Source: Amycolatopsis keratiniphila subsp. keratiniphila (GTDB lineage: Bacteria; Actinomycetota; Actinomycetes; Mycobacteriales; Pseudonocardiaceae). From it: DNA of 64,000 nt. Position numbers and translations under genes: made by a program. Positions 1 to 9,300 of the stretch are shown in pieces. The DNA lies in the NCBI RefSeq assembly GCF_001620365.2, contig NZ_LQMT02000014.1, forward strand, positions 174,521 to 238,520, written 5' to 3'. The notes under the pieces were generated by a model. It searched no databases and was not told the origin of the DNA. It saw only the letters and a list, made by a program, of their open reading frames with translations. Positions within the stretch are counted from its first letter, which is position 1; each line of letters starts with the position of its first letter.

Positions 1-866
1 ACACCTCCGCTGAGGATCGGGCGTGCGCGGAGAAGATCCTCGCGAACCTCGCGCCGCACGCCGGTCCCCGTCAACTCTCCGAGGCTGAGGCGAAACTGCT
101 GGGCTGGCTCGACCCCGATGGCAACGATCCCAAAGACCCTGAACCCAAGGATCCACGCCGGGAAATCACCCTGGAGCGCCGGAAAGACGGGTTCTGGAAG
201 CTGACCGGTCTGCTCGACGATGAGACCGGGGCCCGGACCGCGGCCGCGTTGGAGGCGCATGCCCAGCCGCGGCCGGTGGACGAGTTCGGTCAGGCGGATC
301 TGCGGATGAAGTGCGAACGCATGGGAGACGCCTGGGCCGAGCTCCTGGACCTGGCGATCGCGTGTCCGGATCAGCCGGGAACCAGTGGCTACCGGACCTT
401 GGTGAATGTGACCGTCGGGCTTGAGGAACTCAGATCGGGTCTCGGGACCGCGTGCCTGGACTTCGTGGGGACGATGACTGCTCGGGAAGCGCGGCTCGCG
501 GCCTGCGATTGCTTGATGCTGCCGGTGGTGATGAGCGGCTCGGGTGAACCGCTGGATATGGGACGCCTGAGACGGTTCGTCACACCGGGCCAAAGACGGG
601 CGCTGAACCTCCGCGACGGCGGCTGCGCGTTCCCCGGCTGCCACCGAAAACCCAAGAGCTGCCACGCTCATCATATCGAGCACTGGGCAGACGGCGGACC
701 CACCGATCTCCGGAATCTCGTGCTGCTCTGCGGTTTTCATCACCGGCTGATCCACCACGGTGACTGGGAAGTACGGATGGCCGCCGACGGGTTACCGGAG
801 TTCATCCCACCTCAATACCGGGACCCGCTCCGAAAACCCCGACGTAACACCCTGCATCACGTCTAG
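1..866 (+). CDS. DUF222/HNH endonuclease-domain protein, 5' end cut by window edge
   Basis: The reading frame is open from base 3 to the TAG at 864-866, so about 287 C-terminal residues are visible and the true start lies outside the window. The last third carries an HNH nuclease fold: a CAFPGC knuckle, the HAHHIEHW core, then NLVLLCGFHHRLIH, which supplies the second metal-binding Cys-His-His. The upstream part matches the DUF222 region of the 13E12-repeat family, common and multi-copy in actinomycetes. Its target and role are not known; some members lie in or near mobile DNA. No partner gene is visible next to it. Confidence 0.85.
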   Translation, partial: TSAEDRACAEKILANLAPHAGPRQLSEAEAKLLGWLDPDGNDPKDPEPKDPRREITLERRKDGFWKLTGLLDDETGARTAAALEAHAQPRPVDEFGQADLRMKCERMGDAWAELLDLAIACPDQPGTSGYRTLVNVTVGLEELRSGLGTACLDFVGTMTAREARLAACDCLMLPVVMSGSGEPLDMGRLRRFVTPGQRRALNLRDGGCAFPGCHRKPKSCHAHHIEHWADGGPTDLRNLVLLCGFHHRLIHHGDWEVRMAADGLPEFIPPQYRDPLRKPRRNTLHHV

Positions 867-941
867 GCCCCGAGGAGCCCGCCAGCCACCCCAGGCGACG
901 GGCCCCTCGGCATGCCCAGCGCCGGACAGGAGCTGGTGACC

Positions 942-980
942 GTGTGGATTTCGGGACATCCAACGTCCCAAGATCCACAC
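942..980. terminator. Imperfect hairpin after the HNH gene
   Basis: Arms of 16 bases (GTGTGGATTTCGGGAC at 942-957, its near complement at 965-980, two mismatches) around a 7-base loop. It lies 76 bases after the HNH stop and has no T-tract, as is usual for terminators in these genomes. Nothing else is evident in the 277 bases between the HNH gene and the next gene. Confidence 0.4.
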
Positions 981-1143
981 AGTCCATCACCACCAGACCG
1001 GTCACGACCGAAACACCGGCACCCGCAAAACCAGAGCCCCTCAGAACCTGCCCGCCGCACGGCAACAGCCGCGAAGCCAAACATGAAGACCTCCTCATCC
1101 GTCCTTAACGGACGATTCAGGAGCGCGTCACAAGCTGATCACC

Positions 1144-2580
1144 GTGACCGCCTACACCTACACGACCAGCCCACCGAGAAAGCCCACCGAACCCGAAAAA
1201 CCCAAGCACACCAAGGCATGGCTGATCCCCGCGGCAGCCATCCCGGCGCTGGGCACCGCGCTCGTACCCGGTGGGCCGGGCTGGCAAGGCGCACTGGTCC
1301 TGGCCGTCTTCGCCGCGGCGGTGGGTGCCTGGGTCCTGACCAGCCTGGACGACACGTGGATCGCGCTGGCGGCGGTGGCCGTCCTTGCTGTGGCAGGGAT
1401 TCTGGCACCCGCCGACCTGTTCGCCACTCTCGGCGCGGATCTGGTGTGGCTCCTGATCGCGGCGTTCGTGCTGGCGGCCGGGCTGACCGGGTCGGGGCTG
1501 GTCGACCGGTTCGTGGCCATGGTTCCCGCACGGGCGCGATCGGTGCGCGGGCTGGCGCATCTGTCGACGGTCGCGTTGGTGGTCTCGTCGCTGGTGGTCC
1601 CCTCGACGTCGGGGCGGGCGGCGCTGGCCGTGCCGGTGTTCACCGCCTTGGCGGGCGCGCTCCCTCGGATGGTCAAGGCGCTCTCGGTGCTGTTCCCGAC
1701 GGTGGTGCTGCTCTCGGCGGTCTCGACGCTCATCGGCGCGGGCGCGCATCTTGTGGCCGACCAGCTCCTGCGTGAAGCGACCGGCGACGGCATCGGCTTC
1801 CTGCGCTGGCTCTTGCTGGGCCTGCCGCTGGCGGTGGTGTCTTCTCATCTCGCGGCCGAGGTCGTCCTGCGGCTGTTCACCACCCGCGAGGACCGCCGTG
1901 AGCGGTTCGACCTGCGCGCCGAGTTCCCGCCCCGAGGGCCGTGGACGCGGACGGAGCGGTTCGCGGCGGTCACCATCGGAGCCGTTCTCGTGCTGTGGTG
2001 CACCGAGCCGTGGCACGGACTGCCGCCCGCGCTGGTCGGCCTCGTCGGTGCCTTGGCGATGTGCGTGCCGCCGCACCGGGTCACCACGGGTACGGCGCTG
2101 AAGACCGTGCCGTGGTCGTTGCTGCTGTTCACCGCCGCGACGGCCGCGCTGGGCGGGGCGCTGGTGGCGTCGGGCGCGGCGGCGTGGGTGGCGGACGTGG
2201 CCTTGAGTCCCGTCCGGGGCGCGCCGGCGTGGGTCGTCTTGGTGGCGGTGATCGTGGTGAGCACGGCCGCTCATCTGGCGGTGCAGTCCCGGTCGGCGCG
2301 GTCTTCGGTGCTGGTGCCGGTGGTGATCCCGCTCGCGGCGGCGACCGGGCTGGCCCCGGCCGCGGCGGTGTTCGCCTCCACCGCGGCGGCGGGGTTCTGC
2401 CACACCCTCACCTCGTCCGCCAAACCCGTCGCCCTGTTCTCCGGCATCGACGGCGTGCCGACCTATTCGTCCCGCGACCTGCTCCGGCTTTCGAAAGTGC
2501 TCGCTCCGCTGCACGTGGTCGTGGTCACCGTCTTCGCCTTGCTCGTCTGGCCGTCCCTCGGCCTGTCACTCGTGCCATAA
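1144..2580 (+). CDS. SLC13/DASS-family permease
   Basis: A 478-residue integral membrane protein with about 11-12 hydrophobic segments after a proline- and lysine-rich N-terminal tail. Two related halves can be seen, each with a small-residue re-entrant stretch (VVPSTSGRAALAVPV near residue 155 and a TLTSSAKPVALFSG stretch near residue 420), as expected for divalent-anion/sodium symporters of the SLC13 superfamily. Substrates in the family are dicarboxylates, citrate or sulfate. The next gene, 17 bases on, is glycerate kinase, so an organic acid such as glycerate is a reasonable guess. The start is a GTG with no good ribosome site close by; an AGGAG lies about 30 bases upstream. Confidence 0.8.
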   Translation: MTAYTYTTSPPRKPTEPEKPKHTKAWLIPAAAIPALGTALVPGGPGWQGALVLAVFAAAVGAWVLTSLDDTWIALAAVAVLAVAGILAPADLFATLGADLVWLLIAAFVLAAGLTGSGLVDRFVAMVPARARSVRGLAHLSTVALVVSSLVVPSTSGRAALAVPVFTALAGALPRMVKALSVLFPTVVLLSAVSTLIGAGAHLVADQLLREATGDGIGFLRWLLLGLPLAVVSSHLAAEVVLRLFTTREDRRERFDLRAEFPPRGPWTRTERFAAVTIGAVLVLWCTEPWHGLPPALVGLVGALAMCVPPHRVTTGTALKTVPWSLLLFTAATAALGGALVASGAAAWVADVALSPVRGAPAWVVLVAVIVVSTAAHLAVQSRSARSSVLVPVVIPLAAATGLAPAAAVFASTAAAGFCHTLTSSAKPVALFSGIDGVPTYSSRDLLRLSKVLAPLHVVVVTVFALLVWPSLGLSLVP

Positions 2581-2597
2581 CCCATCAGGAGGAAGTC

Positions 2598-3752
2598 ATG
2601 CGGATCGTCGTCGCCCCCAGTGGGTTCAAGGAAAGTCTCGGTGCCGAAGCCGCCGCCGACGCCATCGCCGAGGGTGTGCTGCGGGTCGTCCCGTTCGCGG
2701 AGATCGACCGGGTCCCGCTCGTGGACGGCGGAGAGGGTTCGGCCGCGGCGCTGGCGGGGAGCACCGGCGGGAAGATCGTGGACACCGTCGTCACCGGCCC
2801 GGTCGGGCTGCCGGTGCGCTCCCATTTCGCGATTCTCGGCGACGGCTCGACGGCGGTGGTCGAGATGGCGGCGGCCGCCGGTCTCCGCCTGGTGCCCGCC
2901 GATCGCCGCGATCCAGGGCGCACCACCAGCCGGGGCGTCGGCGAGCTGATGGTCGCCGCGCTCGACTCGGGTTGTTCGTCGGTGCTCGTCGGCTGCGGCG
3001 ACTCCGGGGTGTCCGATGGCGGGGCCGGGGCGCTCCAGGCGCTGGGTGCCCGGGTGCTCGATCGCGCCGGTCAGGAGGTGGGCCCCGGCGGGGCGGAGCT
3101 GGCGCGGGCCCGGCACATCGACGTGTCCGGACTCGATCCGAGACTCGCGGACACCGGACTCCGGCTGGCGGTCAACCCGCACAACGTGCTGTGCGGTCCC
3201 CGCGGCGTGGCCAGGGTGTTCGGCCCGCAGAAGGGCGCGACCCCCGAGCAGGTGGAAAGACTCGCCGCCGCGCTGGACAACTGGGCCGGTGTCCTACGCC
3301 GCGACCTGGGCGCCGACGTCGCGCTCATTCCCGGATCGGGTGCTTCCGGCGGTCTCGGCGCGGGGCTGTGCGCGGCGCTGGGAGCCCGGCTTCTCCCCCG
3401 GTTCGAGGTGCTGCTGGACCACGTGGACCTCGACGCACGGCTGGCGGCGGCCGATCTCGTGGTCACCGCCGAGGGGACGATCGACGCCCAGACCCCGCAC
3501 GGGAAGGTGCCCGCCGAGGTCGCGCGCCGGGCCAAGGCGCACGGCAAGCCGGTGGTCGCGCTCGCCGGGCGGATCGGTCTGGACGCCGACACCACCTACG
3601 CGGTCGGTATCGACGCCTTCCAGGCCATCCAGCCCGGTCCGGTGGATCTGGACGAGGCGATCCTGCGCGGAGCGGAGTTCCTGACCGACGCCGCCGAACG
3701 GTTGCTGCGGATCGTGCTGGTCGGCACCCGCCTGTCCGCGTCCGCTATGTGA
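2598..3752 (+). CDS. glxK: Glycerate kinase
   Basis: A 384-residue cytosolic enzyme of the GarK/GlxK family that phosphorylates D-glycerate, feeding glyoxylate, tartronate or serine-derived carbon into glycolysis. Family motifs run in order: VVAPSGFKESL at the N terminus, PLVDGGEGS near residue 42, GCGDSGVSDGGAGAL near residue 133, NPHNVLCGPRGVARVFGPQK near residue 195, and EGTIDAQTPHGKVP near residue 292. An AGGAGG ribosome site sits 5 bases before the ATG. Only 17 bases separate it from the permease, so the two probably share a transcript and form an uptake-and-phosphorylation unit. Confidence 0.93.
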   Translation: MRIVVAPSGFKESLGAEAAADAIAEGVLRVVPFAEIDRVPLVDGGEGSAAALAGSTGGKIVDTVVTGPVGLPVRSHFAILGDGSTAVVEMAAAAGLRLVPADRRDPGRTTSRGVGELMVAALDSGCSSVLVGCGDSGVSDGGAGALQALGARVLDRAGQEVGPGGAELARARHIDVSGLDPRLADTGLRLAVNPHNVLCGPRGVARVFGPQKGATPEQVERLAAALDNWAGVLRRDLGADVALIPGSGASGGLGAGLCAALGARLLPRFEVLLDHVDLDARLAAADLVVTAEGTIDAQTPHGKVPAEVARRAKAHGKPVVALAGRIGLDADTTYAVGIDAFQAIQPGPVDLDEAILRGAEFLTDAAERLLRIVLVGTRLSASAM

Positions 3753-3808
3753 AGATTCCTTCATCTTGTCCTCATTTTCGCCACATCGACGGCCGGGAAG
3801 GTGGAGCC

Positions 3809-4045
3809 ATGGCCCGTTCGCCGCGTATCGCCCTCCTCGTCGCCGCCGTGGCGCTCCCGCTCGGTGCGGCGGCGGTCACCTGGGCGTGGCCGGAGCCGCC
3901 CGCGCCGCGCGCACCGATCGAGGTGAAGCTGCGAGATCACCCGGCGCCGTCACCACCACCGAGCAGTTCCACGCCGGTGGTCGTGCCACCACCCTCGGTG
4001 GTCCCGCCCGGCGACGACCAGGACGACGACGACAGTGACGACTGA
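3809..4045 (+). CDS. Small membrane-anchored protein with acidic tail, first gene of a two-component operon
   Basis: A 78-residue protein: an N-terminal hydrophobic helix (ALLVAAVALPLGAAAV) that could be a signal anchor or uncleaved signal peptide, a proline/serine-rich stretch, and an extremely acidic C terminus (PGDDQDDDDSDD). A GGTGGAG ribosome site precedes the ATG. The gene ends 11 bases inside the histidine kinase gene, so the two are translationally coupled. By position it could be an accessory to the kinase, and the aspartate cluster could bind cations outside the membrane. That is inference; no family was recognised. Confidence 0.7.
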   Translation: MARSPRIALLVAAVALPLGAAAVTWAWPEPPAPRAPIEVKLRDHPAPSPPPSSSTPVVVPPPSVVPPGDDQDDDDSDD

Positions 4046-5480
4046 ACCCCGGCGGCCCAGGATGCGGGCGGTCCCCGCGCGGATCCGGATCATGGGCTGG
4101 CTGCTGCTGCTCGTCGCCGTGGTGACGGTGTCGACGACGCTGGTCACCTACAACCTGCTGCTGCGCGAGGTCGACAGCGACGTCAACGCCGCGCTCGAAC
4201 AGGAGGCCGCCGAACTCGGCCAGGTGCTGGAAGAAGGGGTGGACCGCGCCACCGGGCAGCCGTTCCCGGACGTGCGGTCCGCGCTGTCGGCGCATCTGCG
4301 GCGCCAGTACGTCGACGACGACGAAGTGGTGCTGGCCTGGACGCCGTCGTCCGGGCCGATCCTGCAGGACCGCGAGGAACCGTTCCGGCTGGGCGAGAGC
4401 CCGGGACTGCTGAACCCGATCCTCGCCGACCCGGCGCGCAGCGGCAGCGTCGAGACCCCCGCCGGGGAGATGCGCTGGATCCGCGTCGACGCGTCCGGCA
4501 CCCGCGAGGGTGACCGGGGCTCCTTCGTCGTCGGCTACTTCGTGGACCGCGACCGCGCCGAGATCGCCACCACCGTGCGGACCCTGCTGTTCGTCGGGTT
4601 GCTCGGGCTCGTCCTGGCCGGGGCCGCGGCTTGGCTGGTCGCCGGGCAGATCCTCGCGCCAGTGCGGCTGGTGCGCCGCGCCGCCGCCGAGATCACCGAA
4701 CACGACCTGACCCGCCGCATCCCGGTGGACGGCCGTGACGACGTCGCCGCGCTCGCCGAACAGTTCAACGCCATGCTCGACCGGCTCGACCTCGCGTTCG
4801 CCACCCAGCGGCGTTTCCTCGACGACGCCGGCCACGAGCTGCGGACCCCCATCACGATCGTGCTCGGCCACCTCGAACTGCTCGATGACGATCCGGCCGC
4901 GCGGGCCGAGGCGATCCGGTTGTGCGTCGACGAACTGGACCGGATGAACCGCATCGTCGGCGATCTCCTGCTGCTGGCCAAGGCCGAGCAGCCCGACTTC
5001 GTCACCCTCGCCCCCACCGACGTCACCGAGCTGACCAGCGATCTCTACGCCAAGGTCCGCACCATCGGCGATCGTCGCTGGCGGCTGGAGGCGCTCGGTG
5101 AGGGCCAGGTGCCGCTCGACGAACAGCGCACGACCCAGGCCGTGGTGCAGCTGGCCCAGAACGCCGTCCAGCACACCGAAGACGGCGACGAGATCCTGAT
5201 CGGCTCGGCCGTCTCCGAGGACACCGTGTCGTTCTGGGTGGCCGACCATGGTCCGGGTGTCCCCCAGGAGGACGCCGAGAGGATCTTCCAGCGGTTCAAC
5301 CGGGGGCCCTCAGGCGGCCATCGGAGCGGGGCCGGGCTCGGACTGGCGATCGTGCGCGCCATCGCCGAGGCTCAGCACGGCCTGGTGCGCCTGGAGTCGG
5401 CACCCGGCCGCGGCGCCCGGTTCACCATCGAAATCCCTGTTCACGCCGTCGAAGGAGGCACGCCGTGGCCCGTATCCTGA
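4035..5480 (+). CDS. Sensor histidine kinase, HAMP type
   Basis: A 481-residue membrane kinase. It has a first transmembrane helix near residues 19-42, an extracytoplasmic sensor region of about 140 residues, a second helix near 178-202, a HAMP linker, then the HisKA box with GHELRTPITI (phosphoacceptor His267) and an HATPase_c domain with NAVQHT (N box), DHGPGVP (G1) and GLGLAIV (G2). It starts at a GTG overlapping the end of the small acidic-tail gene and overlaps the response regulator by 16 bases, so the three form one translationally coupled operon. The stimulus is unknown. Confidence 0.93.
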   Translation: MTTEPRRPRMRAVPARIRIMGWLLLLVAVVTVSTTLVTYNLLLREVDSDVNAALEQEAAELGQVLEEGVDRATGQPFPDVRSALSAHLRRQYVDDDEVVLAWTPSSGPILQDREEPFRLGESPGLLNPILADPARSGSVETPAGEMRWIRVDASGTREGDRGSFVVGYFVDRDRAEIATTVRTLLFVGLLGLVLAGAAAWLVAGQILAPVRLVRRAAAEITEHDLTRRIPVDGRDDVAALAEQFNAMLDRLDLAFATQRRFLDDAGHELRTPITIVLGHLELLDDDPAARAEAIRLCVDELDRMNRIVGDLLLLAKAEQPDFVTLAPTDVTELTSDLYAKVRTIGDRRWRLEALGEGQVPLDEQRTTQAVVQLAQNAVQHTEDGDEILIGSAVSEDTVSFWVADHGPGVPQEDAERIFQRFNRGPSGGHRSGAGLGLAIVRAIAEAQHGLVRLESAPGRGARFTIEIPVHAVEGGTPWPVS

Positions 5481-6142
5481 TCGCCGAGGACGAGGAGCGC
5501 ATCGCCTCGTTCGTCCGCAAGGGGCTCGTCGCCAACGGCTTCACCACCACCGTCGTCGCGGACGGTGAGCAGGCCCTCCAGTACGCCCTCGGCGACGGCT
5601 ACGACCTGCTGGTGCTCGACCTCGGCCTGCCCTCCCGCGACGGCCTGTCGGTGCTGAGGACGCTGCGTGAACACCACAACACCACCCCGGTGGTGATCCT
5701 CACCGCGCACGATTCGCCGCAGACCACCCTGGCGGGGCTGGAAGGCGGCGCCGACGACTACATGGCCAAACCGTTCCGCTTCGACGAGCTGCTGGCCAGG
5801 ATCCGGCTCCGGCTGCGCCGCACCGAACTCGTCGCCGAGACCACCGTGCTGCACGCGGGCCCGCTGTCGCTGGATCTGCGCACGCGCCGCGCGGACGTCG
5901 ACGGCACCGGCGTCGACCTGACCTCGCGCGAGTTCGCCCTGCTGGAGCTGTTCATCCGCCACCAGGGCCAGGTGCTGACCCGCGAGCAGATCCTCTCCCA
6001 CGTGTGGGGGTACGACTTCGACCCGGGCTCCAACATCGTCGACGTCTACGTCCGCACCCTGCGCCGCAAGATCGGGGCGGGCCACATCCGCACCGCGCGC
6101 GGCATGGGTTACGCGTTCGACCCCGGTCGCACATCACCTTGA
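5465..6142 (+). CDS. OmpR-family response regulator
   Basis: A 225-residue regulator with a receiver domain (acidic pocket AEDE near residues 7-10, phosphoacceptor Asp52 in VLDLGLP, KPF near residue 100) followed by a winged-helix Trans_reg_C domain ending in RTARGMGYAF. The GTG start has a GGAGG site 6 bases upstream and lies inside the end of the kinase gene. It is the cognate partner of that kinase by gene order. The next feature downstream is a cobalamin riboswitch, but there is no sign that the regulator controls cobN. Confidence 0.94.
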   Translation: MARILIAEDEERIASFVRKGLVANGFTTTVVADGEQALQYALGDGYDLLVLDLGLPSRDGLSVLRTLREHHNTTPVVILTAHDSPQTTLAGLEGGADDYMAKPFRFDELLARIRLRLRRTELVAETTVLHAGPLSLDLRTRRADVDGTGVDLTSREFALLELFIRHQGQVLTREQILSHVWGYDFDPGSNIVDVYVRTLRRKIGAGHIRTARGMGYAFDPGRTSP

Positions 6143-6164
6143 CTCGCGCCGGAGCGCACCGGAG

Positions 6165-6290
6165 AGTGAACCGAAGACCCACGCGACGGCAGAGGGAGGA
6201 ACCCGGTGAGAGTCCGGGGCGGTCCCGCCACTGTCACCCTCCCGCCCAGGGAGGGGAGCCAGGAACTCCGGCCGTCGCGACCACACGACC
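6165..6290 (+). promoter_or_regulatory. Cobalamin riboswitch upstream of cobN
   Basis: Conserved elements occur in the usual order: GGAGGAACCCGGTGAGAGTC, then GGTCCCGCCACTGTCA, then the B12 box GCCAGGAACTCCGGCC. A long closing stem GCGACGGC (6183-6190) pairs with GCCGTCGC (6271-6278). The element lies 32 bases before the cobN start. Coenzyme B12 binding is expected to switch cobN off, probably at translation initiation. Confidence 0.93.
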
Positions 6291-6321
6291 CGGGGCGCGG
6301 ACACCCCGAGTGAGGACTGCC

Positions 6322-9300
6322 GTGATCCTGCTTCTGTCCACTTCGGACACCGACCTGCTCAGCGCCCGCTCCAGCGAGGCCGAGTACCGGCTGGCCAACC
6401 CGGCCCGCCTCGACCTCGCCGAGCTGCCCGCCCTGCTCGACGGCGCCAAGATCGTCGTCGTCCGGATCCTCGGCTCCGAGCGCAGCTGGCAGGAGGGGCT
6501 CGACACGGTCCGCGCGAGCGGCGCGCACGTGGTGGTCCTCGGCGGCGAGCAGACGCCGGACGCGCAGCTCATGAAGCTCTCCACGGTCCCGGCGGGCACC
6601 GCGGCGGAGGCGCACGCGTATCTCGCGCAGGGCGGGCCGGAGAACCTCACCCAGCTGCACCGGTTCCTGAGCGACACGCTCCTTCTGACGGGTGACGGCT
6701 TCGAGCCGCCCGCCGTGCAGCCGCTGTGGGGTGTCTTGGAGCGCGAGCCGAAGGGCACCGAGGGCCCGATCGTCGCGATCCTCTACTACCGGGCACATCA
6801 CCTGTCCGGGAACACCGAGTTCGTCCACGCCCTCTCCGACGCCGTCGAGGACGCCGGGGGCCGCGCGCTCCCGATCCACTGCGCCTCCCTGCGCACCCGC
6901 GAGCCGGAGATGATGGCCGAGCTGGCCAAGGCCGACGCGCTCCTGGTCACCGTGCTGGCGGCCGGCGGCACCCGGCCGTCGGAGGTCGGCGCGGGTGGCG
7001 ACGACGAGGCGTGGGACGTCGCCGAGATGGCCGCGCTCGACATCCCGATCCTGCAGGCGCTGTGCCTGACCAGCGACCGCGAAACCTGGTCCGCGAACGA
7101 CGACGGCCTCTCCCCGCTCGACGCGGGCAACCAGATGGCCGTCCCCGAGTTCGACGGCCGCCTCATCACCGTCCCGTTCTCGTTCAAGGAGATCGACGAC
7201 GACGGCCTCCCGAAGTACGTGCCGGACGCCGAGCGCGCTTCACGGGTCGCCAAGATCGCGCTCGCGCACGCCCGGCTGCGCCACACTCCCCCGCCGGAGC
7301 GCCGGATCGCGCTGATGCTGTCCGCGTACCCGACGAAGCACTCCCGCGTCGGCAACGCCGTGGGACTCGACACGCCCGCGTCCGCGATCGAACTGCTGCG
7401 CCGCATGCGCGACCAGGGTTACGACCTCGGCGAGGATCCGTTTCCCGGCGTCGAGCCCACCGGCACCGACCAGCCCGACGGCGACGCCTTGATCCACGCG
7501 CTCATCGCCGCCGGCGGACAGGACCCGGAGTGGCTCACCGAGGAACAGCTGTCCGGCAACCCGATCCGCGTGCCCGCCGACAAGTACCGCCAGTGGTTCG
7601 CCGAACTGCCCGCGGAACTGCGCGAGGGCATGGAGGAGCACTGGGGTCCCGCCCCCGGCGAGCTCTATGTGGACAACGGCGACATCGTCCTGGCGTCCCT
7701 GCAGTCGGGCAACGTCATCCTGATGATCCAGCCGCCGCGCGGCTTCGGCGAGAACCCGGTGGCGATCTACCACAACCCGGACCTCCCGCCGAGCCACCAC
7801 TACCTGGCCGCGTACCGCTGGCTGGAAGAGGAATTCGGCGCGCACGCCGTCGTCCACCTCGGCAAACACGGCTCGCTGGAATGGCTTCCCGGCAAGACCG
7901 CGGGTCTCTCGGACTCGTGCGCGCCGGACGCGGTACTCGGTAATCTGCCGCTGATCTATCCGTTCCTGATCAACGACCCCGGCGAGGGCGCGCAGGCGAA
8001 ACGGCGCGCGCACGCCACGATCGTCGACCACCTGATCCCGCCGATGGCCCGCGCCGAGAGCTACGGCGACATGGCCCGCCTCGAACAGCTGCTCGACGAG
8101 CACGCCAACATCGCCGCGATGGACCCGGCGAAACTGCCCGCGGTCCGCGCGCAGATCTGGACGCTGATCCAGGCCGCGAAACTCGATCACGACCTCGGTG
8201 TCGAGGAACGCCCGCACGACGCGGAGTTCGACGATTTCCTGCTGCACATCGACGGCTGGCTGTGCGAGGTCAAGGACGCCCAGATCCGCGACGGCCTGCA
8301 CATCCTCGGCGCCGCGCCGGTGGGCGAGGCGCGGATCAACCTCGTGCTCGCCATGCTGCGCGCCCAGCAGATGTGGGGCGGCAAACAGGGCGCGGTCCCC
8401 GGTCTGCGGTCCGCGTTGGGGCTCAAGGAGAACAGCGACGCCCCACTGTCCGAAGTGGACGCCATCGAGCAGACGGCGCGCTCGCTCGTCGAGGCGATGG
8501 AAGCCAGGGACTGGTCTCCCGCCGCCGTCGCCGAGGTCGTCGCCGAAGTGCCGGAACACCAAGAGGTCGCCCGTGTGCTGACCTTCGCCGCCACCGAGAT
8601 CGTGCCGCGGCTGGCGGGTACCGGCGCCGAGATCGACGCCGTGCTCCACGCGCTCGACGGCGGCTACATCCCGGCCGGTCCCAGCGGCTCTCCCCTGCGC
8701 GGCCTGATCAACGTGCTGCCGACCGGCCGCAACTTCTACACCGTCGACCCGAAGGCCATCCCGAGCCGTCTCGCGTGGGAGACCGGGCAGGCGCTCGCGG
8801 ACTCGCTTCTCCGTCGCTACAAGGAGGACACGGGTGACTGGCCGCGTTCGGTCGGTCTGTCGGTCTGGGGCACGTCGGCGATGCGCACGTCGGGTGACGA
8901 CGCGGCGGAAGTCCTCGCCCTGCTGGGTGTCCAGCCGATCTGGGACGAGGCTTCGCGACGCGTCACCGGGATCGAAGCCATCCCGCTCGCCGAACTCGGC
9001 CGTCCGCGGATCGACGTCACCGTGCGGATCAGCGGGTTCTTCCGCGACGCCTTCCCGCATGTGATCACCCTGCTGGATGACGCCGTGCGCCTGGTGGCGA
9101 ACCTCGACGAGCCGGACGAGCAGAACTTCGTGCGGGCCCACACCCGCGCGGATCTGGCCGCGCACGGCGACGAACGCCGGGCCACCACGAGGATCTTCGG
9201 CTCCAAGCCGGGCGCGTACGGCGCGGGCCTGCTGCCGCTGATGGATTCCGGGAACTGGCGCGACGACAAGGATCTCGCCGAGGTCTACGCGGTCTGGGGC

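Noticed and set aside
1117..2514. Long open frame antisense to the SLC13 permease gene
   Set aside because: The translation is Arg/Gly/Gln/His-rich without domains, and mirrors the GC-rich codon positions of the real gene. Similar antisense frames over cobN (7240-9615), tex and the AfsR-like gene (51268-54045) were dropped for the same reason.
6142..6321. Extra upstream start for cobN inside the riboswitch region
   Set aside because: The frame is open through the riboswitch, but the conserved CobN N terminus begins at 6322 and the RNA element explains the upstream sequence.
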